Assembly: GCF_013620795.1 (NCBI RefSeq)
Contig: NZ_LGLW01000006.1
Coordinates: 62,001 to 126,000 of the forward strand
Length of the DNA: 64,000 nucleotides
Direction of reading: 5' to 3'
Origin: Pseudomonas sp. Q2-TVG4-2
Lineage (GTDB): Bacteria; Pseudomonadota; Gammaproteobacteria; Pseudomonadales; Pseudomonadaceae
The translations under genes were made by a program, and so were the position numbers. Shown piece after piece: positions 55,777-64,000 of the stretch; the first letter of the stretch is position 1; each line of letters starts with the position of its first letter. The notes under the pieces were generated by a model that was given only the letters and a program-made list of their open reading frames with translations, was not told the origin of the DNA and ran no database searches.

Positions 55777-58700
55777 ATGCTCAGCCTTTACCACGCTCCC
55801 GACCTGGAAACCCTCGGCGAACTGGCCACCACGCTGCTGGCCCAGCCGCTCAGCGATCCCTTCGCCCCTGCGCGGGTGGTGGTGCCGAGTCAGGGCATGG
55901 GTCGCTGGTTGACCCTGGAGCTGGCGCGCAAGCAGGGCATTGCCATGCAGCTGGAAATGCAGTTGCCGGCCAAGTTCGCCTGGGATCTGAGCCGCGCGGT
56001 ACTGGGCAGCCTGCCGGAGCAGTCGGCGTTTTCGCCGTCGACCCTGACCTGGCGCCTCTACGGCTGGCTATGTGAGCCACTCAACCTTGAATTGGCGCCT
56101 CGCCTGGCGCTGTACCTGGACGGTGGCGATGAGCGCCGGCGTCTGAGCCTGGCAGCGAAGATCGCTGACACCTTCGACCAATATTTGCTCTATCGAGACG
56201 ACTGGCTGGCTGCCTGGGAACGCGGTGAGATGCTTGATCTCGGCCCCGACGAGGGTTGGCAGGCGCTGCTGTGGCGCGAGTTGACCAAGGATGGCCACCC
56301 GCACCGCGCGCGCCTGCTCGGCGATCTGCTTAAGCGTCTCTATGACGATCAGCCCCTGACCGACTTGCCCGAGCGTTTGCTGGTGTTCGGCATCAGCAGC
56401 CTGCCGCCGCATCATCTGCGCGTGCTCGAAGGGCTGGCGCGGCACATCGAGGTGGTGATCTGCGCGCTCAACCCCAGCCGCGAGGCCTGGGGTGAGATTC
56501 GTGATATCCGCGAACTGGCCCGGCAGTCCACCGGTCCGGCCACGCGGCCGGAGCGCGTTGCGAGCGAAGGGCAAGGTTCTAACGCAGCCCGTTCGAGCGC
56601 GGCAGCATTGCCCCAGCCGACCGGGCCGGATGACTGGTATCTCGATGTCGGCCACCCGCTGCTGGCCAGCCTCGGCAAGCAGGGTCGCGACTTCTTCGAT
56701 TCGCTGTTCAGTCTCACCTCGAATGAAGGCAGCCAGGAGATCGGCCTGTATTCCGAAGACGAGGACCTGCGCGACGACAGCCTGCTGCATGCGCTGCAGA
56801 ACGACATTCTGCGCCTGCGCACGCGGCTTCCGGAGGAGCATATGACACTGGCGCAGAGCGACCGCTCGCTAGAGGTGCACATCGCCCACTCGCCATTGCG
56901 TGAGGTGGAAATCCTTCACGACCAGCTGCTGGCGCGCTTCGCCGCGAACCCGACGCTGACCCCGGATCAGGTGGTGGTCCTGACGCCCGATATCGAGCGT
57001 TATGCACCCTTCATCGAAGCCGTATTCGCCAGCCGAGAAGGCGTCCCGCGGATTCCTTACAGCCTCGCTGACCGCAGCCTGCGCGCCGAGATGCCGCTGA
57101 TCGAGGCGTTCCTCGAATTGCTGATGCTGGCCCAGAGCCGTTTCGCTGCCGAGGAAATTCTTGCCTGGCTGGAACAGCCGGCCATCGCCCGTCGCGCCGG
57201 CATCGAAAACGAAGACCTGCCGCTGCTACGCGACTGGCTGCGAGAGGCCGGGGTACGCTGGGGCCGCGACGGCAGCCAGCGCGCCCGTCTCGGCTTGCCG
57301 GACGAATCGGCCTTCACCTGGCGCCAGGGCTTGGATCGCCTGTTGCTTGGCTTTGCCGCACCGCCGCAGCTGGCCGGCGATTCTGCTCCGCTGCTCGGAG
57401 ATCATTGGCCGCTGGATGCGCTGGAAGGCGCGCGCGGGCAATTGTTGGGACGGCTGGTCGAGTTCGTCGAGCGTCTCGGCAACCTCGCCGACCAGCTGGC
57501 GCGGCCACGTCCGCTGGCCGAGTGGGCGGGCGATCTGCAATTGCTGATTGATACCCTGTTCGATGAGCGCGAGGCCGGTGACACCCTGCTGTTGCTATCC
57601 CAGGCCTGTGCATCGCTGCGCGACCAGGCGCAGGCCGCGAACCTTGATCGGCCCATCGAGCTGGAACTGGTGCACCAGCAGCTCAGTGCTGCGCTGCAGC
57701 AGGGCGGCGGCGCCTCGGGATTTCTCACCGGCGCAGTGACCTTCTGCACCATGGTGCCGATGCGCAGTCTGCCGTTTCGCGTGGTTTGCCTGCTGGGCCT
57801 GGACGACGGCGCTTTTCCAAGACGCACGCCACCGTCCGGCTTCGACCTGATCGGTCGCCACCCACGGCGCGGTGATCGTGCGCGACGGCTCGATGATCGC
57901 TATCTGCTATTGGAGACGTTGCTGTCTGCGCGGGAGGCGCTGTACCTGTCTTATGTCGGCCGCGACCCCCGCGACAATGCCGTGCTGCCGCCATCGGTGC
58001 TGCTCAGCGAAGTGCTCGAAGCCGTCGATATGACCGCCGTCTGCAGGAGCGAGCTTGCTCGCGATCCTGCCAGCACCGATGCCTTGCAGCCGAAAGAGCT
58101 AAAGGCTAGCGAGAAAATCCTCGTCGCCCACCCACTGCAGCCATTCGCCCCTGGCAACTTCGCCAATGCGACCTGTGCCGGTTTCTCGCTGCCCTGGTTT
58201 CGTGCCGCGCAGCGTCTGGCGCAGCCGCCGCAGCGGGAGCCGCAGCCCTTCTCCAGTCTGTTGGATGAGCCGGATGAAGCCTGGTTGACCATCGAACCGT
58301 CGCAGCTGCTGCAATGTTTCCGCCATCCGGCGCGCTTCCTGCTGGAGCAGCGCCTTGGCCTGCGCCTGGCCGATGCTCAGGAGGCGCTTGCCAGCGACGA
58401 GCCCTTCGATTTGGAAATGCCGGCCTGGAACGGCCTGCGGCGCCTCTCGCTGCAAGCTCTGGAACATGGCTGGAGCGACCTTGAGGAGCGCCGTATGGCC
58501 TGTGCGGCGGGCTGGCTGCCGGCCGGCGAGCTGGGCCAGGCATTGTGGGGCAAGCTGCGCGGCCCGGTGCGTGCGTTCGCGCCGAGATTATTCGAAATGC
58601 GCCCGCAGGATGTGCCACAGCCCTTGCCCGTGGATATCACGTTGGCCGGCGTGCGGGTGCACGGCTGGCTCGATGGCGTAACCCCGGCGGGGTTGTTCGG

Positions 58701-59172
58701 CTGGAAACTCGGCCGCCTCGGCGAATGGGACCTGCCGCCGTTCTGGCTGCGCCACTTGTTACTCAATCTGTCCACGCCGGGCATCGAACGCAACAGCCTG
58801 ATGCTTTCACCCGCGGGCGACTGGCAGCTGGGGCCGCTGCCGAATGCCGCCGCGCTGCTTGAGCCCTGGCTCGCGGCTTATCGCAGCGCCATCCGTGAAC
58901 CCTTGCCGTTGTTGCCGCGCAGCAGCCATGCCTTCGCCAGGGGCTATCGCAATCCGACGCGCGGCAGCGAACCGCTGGAGTGCGCCCGCAAGCGCGCCCG
59001 CGAAGCCTGGCTCGGTGCCGAGTTCAGCCCCATCGCCGCCGAGGCGGAAGATCCCTGGAACGCGTTGGCGTTCCGTGATCGCGATCCGCTCGACGCACGT
59101 TTCGAAATCCTGGCCGAACAGCTGATCGGTCCAGCATTGGATGCCCTGGCTGAAGAAGAGGAGCAAGCATGA
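55777..59172 (+). CDS. recC: Exodeoxyribonuclease V, gamma subunit RecC
   Basis: RecC recognises Chi and scaffolds the RecBCD helicase-nuclease. The 1131-residue protein starts MLSLYHAPDLETLGELA, has VVVPSQGMGRWLTLELARKQGIAM and a helicase-like but inactive core (LLVFGISSLPPHHLRVLEGL, MVPMRSLPFRVVCLLGLDDGAFPRR). ATG 55777 gives the family start. Residues about 756-765 (CRSELARDPA) come from an embedded REP element that is read in frame. recB starts within the last four bases (ATGA). Confidence 0.95.
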   Translation: MLSLYHAPDLETLGELATTLLAQPLSDPFAPARVVVPSQGMGRWLTLELARKQGIAMQLEMQLPAKFAWDLSRAVLGSLPEQSAFSPSTLTWRLYGWLCEPLNLELAPRLALYLDGGDERRRLSLAAKIADTFDQYLLYRDDWLAAWERGEMLDLGPDEGWQALLWRELTKDGHPHRARLLGDLLKRLYDDQPLTDLPERLLVFGISSLPPHHLRVLEGLARHIEVVICALNPSREAWGEIRDIRELARQSTGPATRPERVASEGQGSNAARSSAAALPQPTGPDDWYLDVGHPLLASLGKQGRDFFDSLFSLTSNEGSQEIGLYSEDEDLRDDSLLHALQNDILRLRTRLPEEHMTLAQSDRSLEVHIAHSPLREVEILHDQLLARFAANPTLTPDQVVVLTPDIERYAPFIEAVFASREGVPRIPYSLADRSLRAEMPLIEAFLELLMLAQSRFAAEEILAWLEQPAIARRAGIENEDLPLLRDWLREAGVRWGRDGSQRARLGLPDESAFTWRQGLDRLLLGFAAPPQLAGDSAPLLGDHWPLDALEGARGQLLGRLVEFVERLGNLADQLARPRPLAEWAGDLQLLIDTLFDEREAGDTLLLLSQACASLRDQAQAANLDRPIELELVHQQLSAALQQGGGASGFLTGAVTFCTMVPMRSLPFRVVCLLGLDDGAFPRRTPPSGFDLIGRHPRRGDRARRLDDRYLLLETLLSAREALYLSYVGRDPRDNAVLPPSVLLSEVLEAVDMTAVCRSELARDPASTDALQPKELKASEKILVAHPLQPFAPGNFANATCAGFSLPWFRAAQRLAQPPQREPQPFSSLLDEPDEAWLTIEPSQLLQCFRHPARFLLEQRLGLRLADAQEALASDEPFDLEMPAWNGLRRLSLQALEHGWSDLEERRMACAAGWLPAGELGQALWGKLRGPVRAFAPRLFEMRPQDVPQPLPVDITLAGVRVHGWLDGVTPAGLFGWKLGRLGEWDLPPFWLRHLLLNLSTPGIERNSLMLSPAGDWQLGPLPNAAALLEPWLAAYRSAIREPLPLLPRSSHAFARGYRNPTRGSEPLECARKRAREAWLGAEFSPIAAEAEDPWNALAFRDRDPLDARFEILAEQLIGPALDALAEEEEQA
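58043..58070. repeat. REP element embedded in frame within recC
   Basis: GCAGGA-GCGAGC-TT-GCTCGC-GA-TCCTGC is a near-perfect palindrome with the core of the common Pseudomonas REP sequence (AGGAGCGAGCTTGCTCGC). It is read as CRSELARDPA without breaking the frame. Confidence 0.85.
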
Positions 59173-62100
59173 AACTCGACCTGCTCGACTCGTCTTTCGA
59201 CGGCCGCTCGCTGATCGAGGCGAGTGCCGGCACCGGCAAGACCTGGACGCTCACTGCGCTCTACGCCCGTTTGCTGCTGGAGCGGCAACTGTCGGTGGGG
59301 CAGATTCTGGTGGTCACTTACACCACTGCCGCCACCGCCGAACTGCGCGAGCGCATTCGGGCGCGTCTGGTCGATCTGCTGGCGGTCTATGAAGGTACGC
59401 CAAGCGGCGACGACTTCCTCAACCGCCTCCATGCGCGCTTTCCTGACGAGGCCGCGCGGCGCCGTTTGTTGCTGGCCGTGCATGGCTTCGATGAAGCGGC
59501 AATTTTCACTATTCACGGCTTCTGCCAGCGCGCGCTGCAGGACGCAGCCTTCGAAGCGGGCGGCGATTTCGACAGCGAGCTGACCGCCGACGACCGGGAA
59601 ATCATCGATGCGCTGCTTGCCGACGCCTGGCGCAGCGAGCTGGCCGACGCCGATCCGGCCTGGGCACGCTTCCTCGCCAAGAGCCGCATCACCCCGGTGT
59701 GGCTGCGCCAACGGTTGCGCAGCCACCTGGGCAAGCCCTATTTGCGGGTCGAGCCGCAGGAAGTGCCGGCCGCTGCCGATCTAAGTGAAACCGAAGCGGC
59801 CTGGCAACGCGCTGCGTCGCTCTGGACGACGGTGGGCACGGCTTGGGTGGCCGAGCTGTTCGCCCATGGCGGGCTCAGCCAGAGCACTCACAAGCGCATC
59901 AAGTTCGAACTGTGGCGCAGCGAGCTCGACGCCTATTTCGCCGATCCAGCGGTCATGTTCGATCTGCCCGACGGCGTTACCAAATTCGGCGTGCGCGCGC
60001 TAAGCAAGGCCTGCAAGAAGGGCTTCGATGCGCCGGTATGCGAACTGGCCCATGCGCTGGACGAGCTGGCCGACCGGGTGGCGGAGGCATTGCCAGCGGG
60101 GAAGCGGCGATTGATTGCGTTGCAGGTGGCTCTGCTCGAACGACTCAACCGCGAGCTGCCGGAGCGCAAGGCGGCGCAGCGGCTGTTGGCCTTCGACGAC
60201 CTGCTCAATCGCCTCGATCAGGCACTGCAAGGTGCGGTCGGCGAGGGCCTGGCGGCCTCGCTGCGAGCGACCTATCCGCTGGCGCTGATCGACGAATTTC
60301 AGGATACCGACCCGATCCAGTATGCCATCTTCAACCGCATCTACGCCAAGGGTGGTGATGCCTCGCTGTGCTTTGTCGGCGACCCCAAGCAAGCGATCTA
60401 CGCCTTCCGTGGCGCGGACCTCGCGACCTACATGACGGCGAAGCAGCAGGCCGATCGCGCCCCGTTCAACTTGCCGACCAACTACCGCTCGACGCCGGAG
60501 CTGATTGCCGCGCTGAACCAGCTGTTCGACCACCCGCAGCCATTCGCCCAAGGCGATCTGCAATACCCGCCAGTGGGTGCGGCCAAGAAGTCGCGCGCCA
60601 CCCTGCGCCTGGTGGAGGAGGGCGAGGCGGCACCGCTGTCTCTGGTCTGGCTCGGTGACGATCCGCTGGGCAAGGGCGACGCCGGGCAACTGGCGGCGAG
60701 CGACACCGCGCGACGCATCGCCCTGCAGTTGGCCGCAGCCGTCGAGGGCCAAGCCGGCTTCGATAGCGACGGCCAGTTCAGCGCGCTCAAAGGCGGCGAT
60801 ATCGCCGTGCTGGTGGCCAACCACCGGCAGGCCGGGATGATCGCCGACGAGCTGGCCGCGCGCGGCGTGCCCAGCGTGCGCCGTGGGCGCGACAGTGTCT
60901 GGCGCAGCGAGGAGGCCACCGAACTGGCCGCGGTACTCGCCGCTTATGCCGAGCCAGGACGCGAAGGTCTGCTGCGCTATGCTTTGGCCACGCGGTTGCT
61001 GGGCCGTAGCGCGGCCGATCTGGCGTGCTGCCAGGACGATCAACAGCAATGGGATGCCGAGCGTGAAGCGGCCGAACGCTATCACCAGCTCTGGCAGCAA
61101 CAAGGCTTCATGCGTGTGTTCCGTGCCTGGCTCGACGAGCAGGCCGTGGCCGAGCGGTTGCTGGCGCGTGTCGATGGCGAGCGCCGGCTGACCAACCTGT
61201 TGCACCTCAGCGAACTGCTGCAGGCCGAAAGCCTGCTGCGCCCTGGGCTGGAGCCCTTGCTCGCCTGGTTCAACGCCCAGCGTGGCAGCGAAGGTGCTGG
61301 TGAAGAGGCACTGCTGCGCCTGGAGAGCGATGCCGAACGGGTGCAGATCGTCACCATCCACACCAGCAAGGGCCTCGAATACCCGCTGGTGTTCTGTCCG
61401 TTTCTCTGGGACGGCAAGCTGCTGGGCAAGAACCGCGACAGCGCGCGCTGCCATGACGTTAACGGTCAGCCGCTGCTGGACCTCGGCAGTCAGGCACTGG
61501 AGGAGAACCTCGAGCGCGCCCGTCAGGAGGTGTTCGCCGAGCAGCTGCGCCTGGCCTATGTCGCGCTGACTCGTGCCCGCGACCGCCTCTGGCTGCATTG
61601 GGGGCCGGTGAACCTGTGCAAGCCAAAGAAGGACGGCAGCCTGGCGGATGAAGGCCTGCACACCAGTGCGCTGGCCTGGCTGCTGCACGGCCGCGAGCTT
61701 ACTGGGGCTCAGCCATTGACCGAGCTGGGTAACCACCTGGCCGATCTCAACGGCGGTAGCCTGCGCCTGGCTATCGAGCGGCTGGTCCAGCAGAGCGACG
61801 GCACCATGGCCTGCCTGCCGCTTGAGGCGCGCGAAGCCAACGCACAGGGCCCGGGCCGAGCGACCCCACCGCAGCAGTTGTCGCAGCTCAACCGCAACCT
61901 GCACAGTGCCTGGCGCATTGGCAGTTTCTCCGGTCTGGCGGCCGGCATGCATATGGAGGCGCCGGACCGCGATGCCCTGGCCATCCCCGATGCCGGCGAG
62001 CCGGGCAGCGGTTTCTTTGCTTTTCCCCGCGGCGCACGTGCGGGTACCTGCCTGCACGCGATTCTCGAAGACTGGGCGCGCGACAAGGGCGCATTGGCGG

Positions 62101-62717
62101 AGCTGATCGAGCCGGCGCTACAGGCGTTCGGCCTGCCGCTGGAGTGGAAGGAGATCGCCAGTCAGCATTTGCAACGGGTGCTTGATACCGATCTGAATGG
62201 CGACGGCCTGACGCTCGCCGCGTTGCAATCCGCTAAACGCCTGCCGGAGCTGGGCTTCACCTTCCCGGTGCAAGAGCTCGACGTGATGCGTCTGCGTGCT
62301 CTACTGACGGACCCGGCCAGCGGCCTGGCCGCCCCGCTGCGTGAGGCCGCGACGCGGTTGGAATTCGACAGCCTCAAGGGCTTTCTCAAAGGCTTTATCG
62401 ACCTGACCTTCGAGCACGACGGGCGCTGGTATATCGCCGACTACAAATCCAACTGGCTCGGCCCAGATGCCGGCTACTACGGCGGCGAGCGGCTGCTGCA
62501 GGCTTTGGCGGGCGAACATTACTACCTGCAATACCTGATCTACCTGGTGGCGTTGCGGCGCTTCCTGCGTCAGCGACTGGCCGATTTCCGCGACGAGCAG
62601 CTGGGAGGTGCCTTCTACCTGTTTCTGCGCGGCATGCCGGACGCGGGCGTGTATTTCGCGCGTCCGGATGATGCTTTGCTCGATGCATTGGATCGGCTGT
62701 TCGAGGAGGGCAAATAA
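59169..62717 (+). CDS. recB: Exodeoxyribonuclease V, beta subunit RecB
   Basis: RecB is the 3'-5' helicase and nuclease of RecBCD, in double-strand break repair. The 1182-residue protein has Walker A Lys24 in EASAGTGKTWTLTAL, helicase motifs LALIDEFQDTDPIQY, LCFVGDPKQAIYAFRGAD and IVTIHTSKGLEYPLVF, and a C-terminal RecB nuclease domain with Asp1091-Tyr-Lys1093 in YIADYKSNWLG. The start overlaps recC by four bases. After the stop, a REP-containing insert separates it from recD. Confidence 0.96.
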   Translation: MKLDLLDSSFDGRSLIEASAGTGKTWTLTALYARLLLERQLSVGQILVVTYTTAATAELRERIRARLVDLLAVYEGTPSGDDFLNRLHARFPDEAARRRLLLAVHGFDEAAIFTIHGFCQRALQDAAFEAGGDFDSELTADDREIIDALLADAWRSELADADPAWARFLAKSRITPVWLRQRLRSHLGKPYLRVEPQEVPAAADLSETEAAWQRAASLWTTVGTAWVAELFAHGGLSQSTHKRIKFELWRSELDAYFADPAVMFDLPDGVTKFGVRALSKACKKGFDAPVCELAHALDELADRVAEALPAGKRRLIALQVALLERLNRELPERKAAQRLLAFDDLLNRLDQALQGAVGEGLAASLRATYPLALIDEFQDTDPIQYAIFNRIYAKGGDASLCFVGDPKQAIYAFRGADLATYMTAKQQADRAPFNLPTNYRSTPELIAALNQLFDHPQPFAQGDLQYPPVGAAKKSRATLRLVEEGEAAPLSLVWLGDDPLGKGDAGQLAASDTARRIALQLAAAVEGQAGFDSDGQFSALKGGDIAVLVANHRQAGMIADELAARGVPSVRRGRDSVWRSEEATELAAVLAAYAEPGREGLLRYALATRLLGRSAADLACCQDDQQQWDAEREAAERYHQLWQQQGFMRVFRAWLDEQAVAERLLARVDGERRLTNLLHLSELLQAESLLRPGLEPLLAWFNAQRGSEGAGEEALLRLESDAERVQIVTIHTSKGLEYPLVFCPFLWDGKLLGKNRDSARCHDVNGQPLLDLGSQALEENLERARQEVFAEQLRLAYVALTRARDRLWLHWGPVNLCKPKKDGSLADEGLHTSALAWLLHGRELTGAQPLTELGNHLADLNGGSLRLAIERLVQQSDGTMACLPLEAREANAQGPGRATPPQQLSQLNRNLHSAWRIGSFSGLAAGMHMEAPDRDALAIPDAGEPGSGFFAFPRGARAGTCLHAILEDWARDKGALAELIEPALQAFGLPLEWKEIASQHLQRVLDTDLNGDGLTLAALQSAKRLPELGFTFPVQELDVMRLRALLTDPASGLAAPLREAATRLEFDSLKGFLKGFIDLTFEHDGRWYIADYKSNWLGPDAGYYGGERLLQALAGEHYYLQYLIYLVALRRFLRQRLADFRDEQLGGAFYLFLRGMPDAGVYFARPDDALLDALDRLFEEGK

Positions 62718-62773
62718 TGATGAGCTTAGCTTTTGTAGGAATTGCCGTTCTAGTGAACCCTCCATCCGCTTTG

Positions 62774-62838
62774 GTAGGAGCCAGCTTGCTGGCGACCGGG
62801 GGGCACGAGAAACACATCACCAGCCAACCCGCTCCCAC
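62774..62838. repeat. REP element pair between recB and recD
   Basis: GTAGGAG followed by the palindrome GCCAGCTTGCTGGC (62780-62793) is mirrored by GCTCCCAC (62831-62838). This is the form of a Pseudomonas REP with an opposite partner. It accounts for most of the 154-base gap between recB and recD. Confidence 0.75.
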
Positions 62839-62871
62839 AGTTGAGGCCCCTGCCGGATCGAGGTGGCCACG

Positions 62872-64000
62872 ATGATGAGTCTGTTAGACCTGCCGCTCGG
62901 CCCACTGGAGCGTGCCTTTGTCGCCAGCCTGCAACGCCTCGAACCCGAGACGCCGGAGACGGTGTTGATCGCCGCTGCGCTGTGCTGCGAAGCGCTAGCT
63001 GCGGGTGATGTCTGCCTGCCGCTCGGGCGGGTGGCCGGTAAGCGTCCTTGGCCCGATGCCGATCGAAGCCTGCCGCTGCTCGCGGTTTTGCGAGAACAGC
63101 TTGAGGCCTCGCCCCTGATCGGCGCGCCTGATGACTACGCACCGCTGATCCTCGACGGTGATCGCCTCTATCTGGCGCGCTATCAAGCCTATGAGCAGCA
63201 GCTGGCCGACCAGCTGTTGGCGCGCGGGGCCGATGCGCCGGCGATCGACGAGTTGCAGCTGAGCGAAAGCCTGACGCGACTGTTCGCCTTCAATCAGCAG
63301 AGCCCTGACTGGCAGCGTCTGGCGGCGGCACAAGCGGTACGGCGGCGGCTGACGGTGATCTCCGGTGGCCCCGGGACGGGCAAGACCACTACCGTCGTGC
63401 GCCTGCTGGCGGCGTTGCTGGAGCAACCCGGGGGGGAACGCCTCGCCATCGGCCTGGCCGCCCCTACCGGCAAGGCCGCGGCACGCATGGCCGAGGCGAT
63501 CCGCAATGCCAAGGCCGACCTGCCGGCCAGCGATGCGGTCAAGGAGGCGCTGCCGGATGACGCTCGAACCCTGCATCGTCTGCTTGGTAGCCGCGGTGAC
63601 AGTCCGAAGGTGCGTCACGACGCCGCCAATCCGCTGCCGCTGGACGTGCTGGTGGTGGACGAGGCGTCCATGGTCGACCTGGCGCTGATGGCCAAACTGG
63701 TTGCCGCACTACCGCCCAAGGCGCGATTGATCCTGCTCGGCGATAAGGATCAACTGGCTGCGGTCGAAGCCGGCGCGGTGTTCGCAGAACTGTGCGAGGG
63801 GCGCGGTTTCGATGAGCAGGCGGCCAACGATTTGCAGCGCATCACAGGCCAGAGCGTACCGGTCGACAGGCCGCTTTCTCGCCTCGGTGACGCAGTGGTG
63901 CTGCTCACCCACAGTCATCGTTTTGCCGGTGACAGCGGCATCGGAGAGCTGGCGCGGCGGATCAATGGCGGCGACGCCAAGGGCATCGTGACGCTGCTGC
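62872..64000 (+). CDS. recD: Exodeoxyribonuclease V, alpha subunit RecD, 3' end cut by window
   Basis: RecD is the 5'-3' helicase of RecBCD. The frame is open from ATG 62872 (or ATG 62875, MSLLDLPLGPLERAF) to the window edge. Visible are the N-terminal domain and the helicase core: Walker A TVISGGPGTGKTTTVVRLLAAL (Lys about 170), LGLAAPTGKAAARMAEAI-type motif Ia, Walker B LDVLVVDEASMVDLALM and LILLGDKDQLAAVEAGAVF. GGATCGAGGTGG lies upstream. No frame disruption is seen in the visible part. Confidence 0.95.
   Translation, partial: MMSLLDLPLGPLERAFVASLQRLEPETPETVLIAAALCCEALAAGDVCLPLGRVAGKRPWPDADRSLPLLAVLREQLEASPLIGAPDDYAPLILDGDRLYLARYQAYEQQLADQLLARGADAPAIDELQLSESLTRLFAFNQQSPDWQRLAAAQAVRRRLTVISGGPGTGKTTTVVRLLAALLEQPGGERLAIGLAAPTGKAAARMAEAIRNAKADLPASDAVKEALPDDARTLHRLLGSRGDSPKVRHDAANPLPLDVLVVDEASMVDLALMAKLVAALPPKARLILLGDKDQLAAVEAGAVFAELCEGRGFDEQAANDLQRITGQSVPVDRPLSRLGDAVVLLTHSHRFAGDSGIGELARRINGGDAKGIVTLL

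Noticed and set aside
56530..56625. Suspected second inserted segment in recC (Ala/Ser-rich linker about residues 252-283)
   Set aside because: It lacks a palindromic core like the REP at 58043, so it is more simply a variable linker.
60000..62057. A 685-codon open frame on the minus strand inside recB
   Set aside because: It is antisense to a well-supported RecB with intact helicase motifs. It is low-complexity in composition (Gln, Gly, Arg, Leu rich) and has no family features. High-GC codon usage creates such frames.
1..64000. CRISPR arrays, insertion sequences, prophage, rRNA or tRNA genes
   Set aside because: No regularly spaced repeats, transposase or phage genes, and no recognisable rRNA or tRNA sequence were seen on reading the window; short divergent tRNAs would need a dedicated scan to exclude.

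Overview
The window is a high-GC gammaproteobacterial chromosome segment. Gene content, protein sequences and a 6S RNA flanked by ygfA and zapA all point to the Pseudomonas/Stutzerimonas (P. stutzeri) group. Most blocks match the gene order I remember from P. aeruginosa, joined in a different order. There is no prophage, insertion sequence, CRISPR array, rRNA or tRNA that I can recognise, so this is mostly core genome with some transporter islands.

Layout. 1-3106: end of a histidine operon (hisB, hisH, a DUF2164 gene, hisA, hisF). 3176-4974: two tandem orphan periplasmic amino-acid-type binding proteins. 4984-10088 (minus): a cell-envelope set, divergent polysaccharide deacetylase, CtpA protease, EnvC and gpmI. 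10231-11480: a YibN-like protein, grxC and secB. 11566-15348: quinone oxidoreductase, a FliL-like protein, an EVE protein, a 49-residue membrane protein, ygfA, 6S RNA, zapA and a ZapB-like coiled coil. 15472-19919: UPF0149 protein, pepP and two ubiquinone hydroxylases. 20027-22771: iron(III) ABC binding protein and permease behind a possible Fur box. 22911-27402: glycine cleavage genes gcvT, gcvH, gcvP. 27466-33852: engB, cytochrome c4, dsbA, an endonuclease/phosphatase-family protein, a diguanylate cyclase, AmpDh2-like amidase and a DUF1330 protein.

33888-38902: the kinB/algB two-component pair, then divergent small stress-type genes (DUF2383, a 78-residue exported protein, DUF1328). Two of these sit behind very good sigma-54 promoters. 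They are followed by about 480 bases of hairpin-rich, apparently non-coding DNA. This is the least explained part of the window. 38903-47744: a nucleoside-recognition (Gate) membrane protein, an AbrB-family membrane protein and a complete tricarboxylate uptake system (tctA, tctB, tctC, OprD-family porin) divergent from its regulators tctD/tctE. 47746-49646: a diguanylate cyclase with a one-base frameshift just after its GGEEF motif. 50099-53741: a TAXI-type TRAP transporter (binding protein plus 850-residue fused permease). 53854-55548: a Na/Pi cotransporter. 55777-64000: recC, recB and the start of recD.

Two families of short palindromic repeats are scattered through the window. One (AGCTGGAAG...CTTCCAGCT) lies between or beside genes at four places. 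The other is the classical Pseudomonas REP type; it has landed in frame inside recC and again between recB and recD, where it appears to have split an ancestral overlap.
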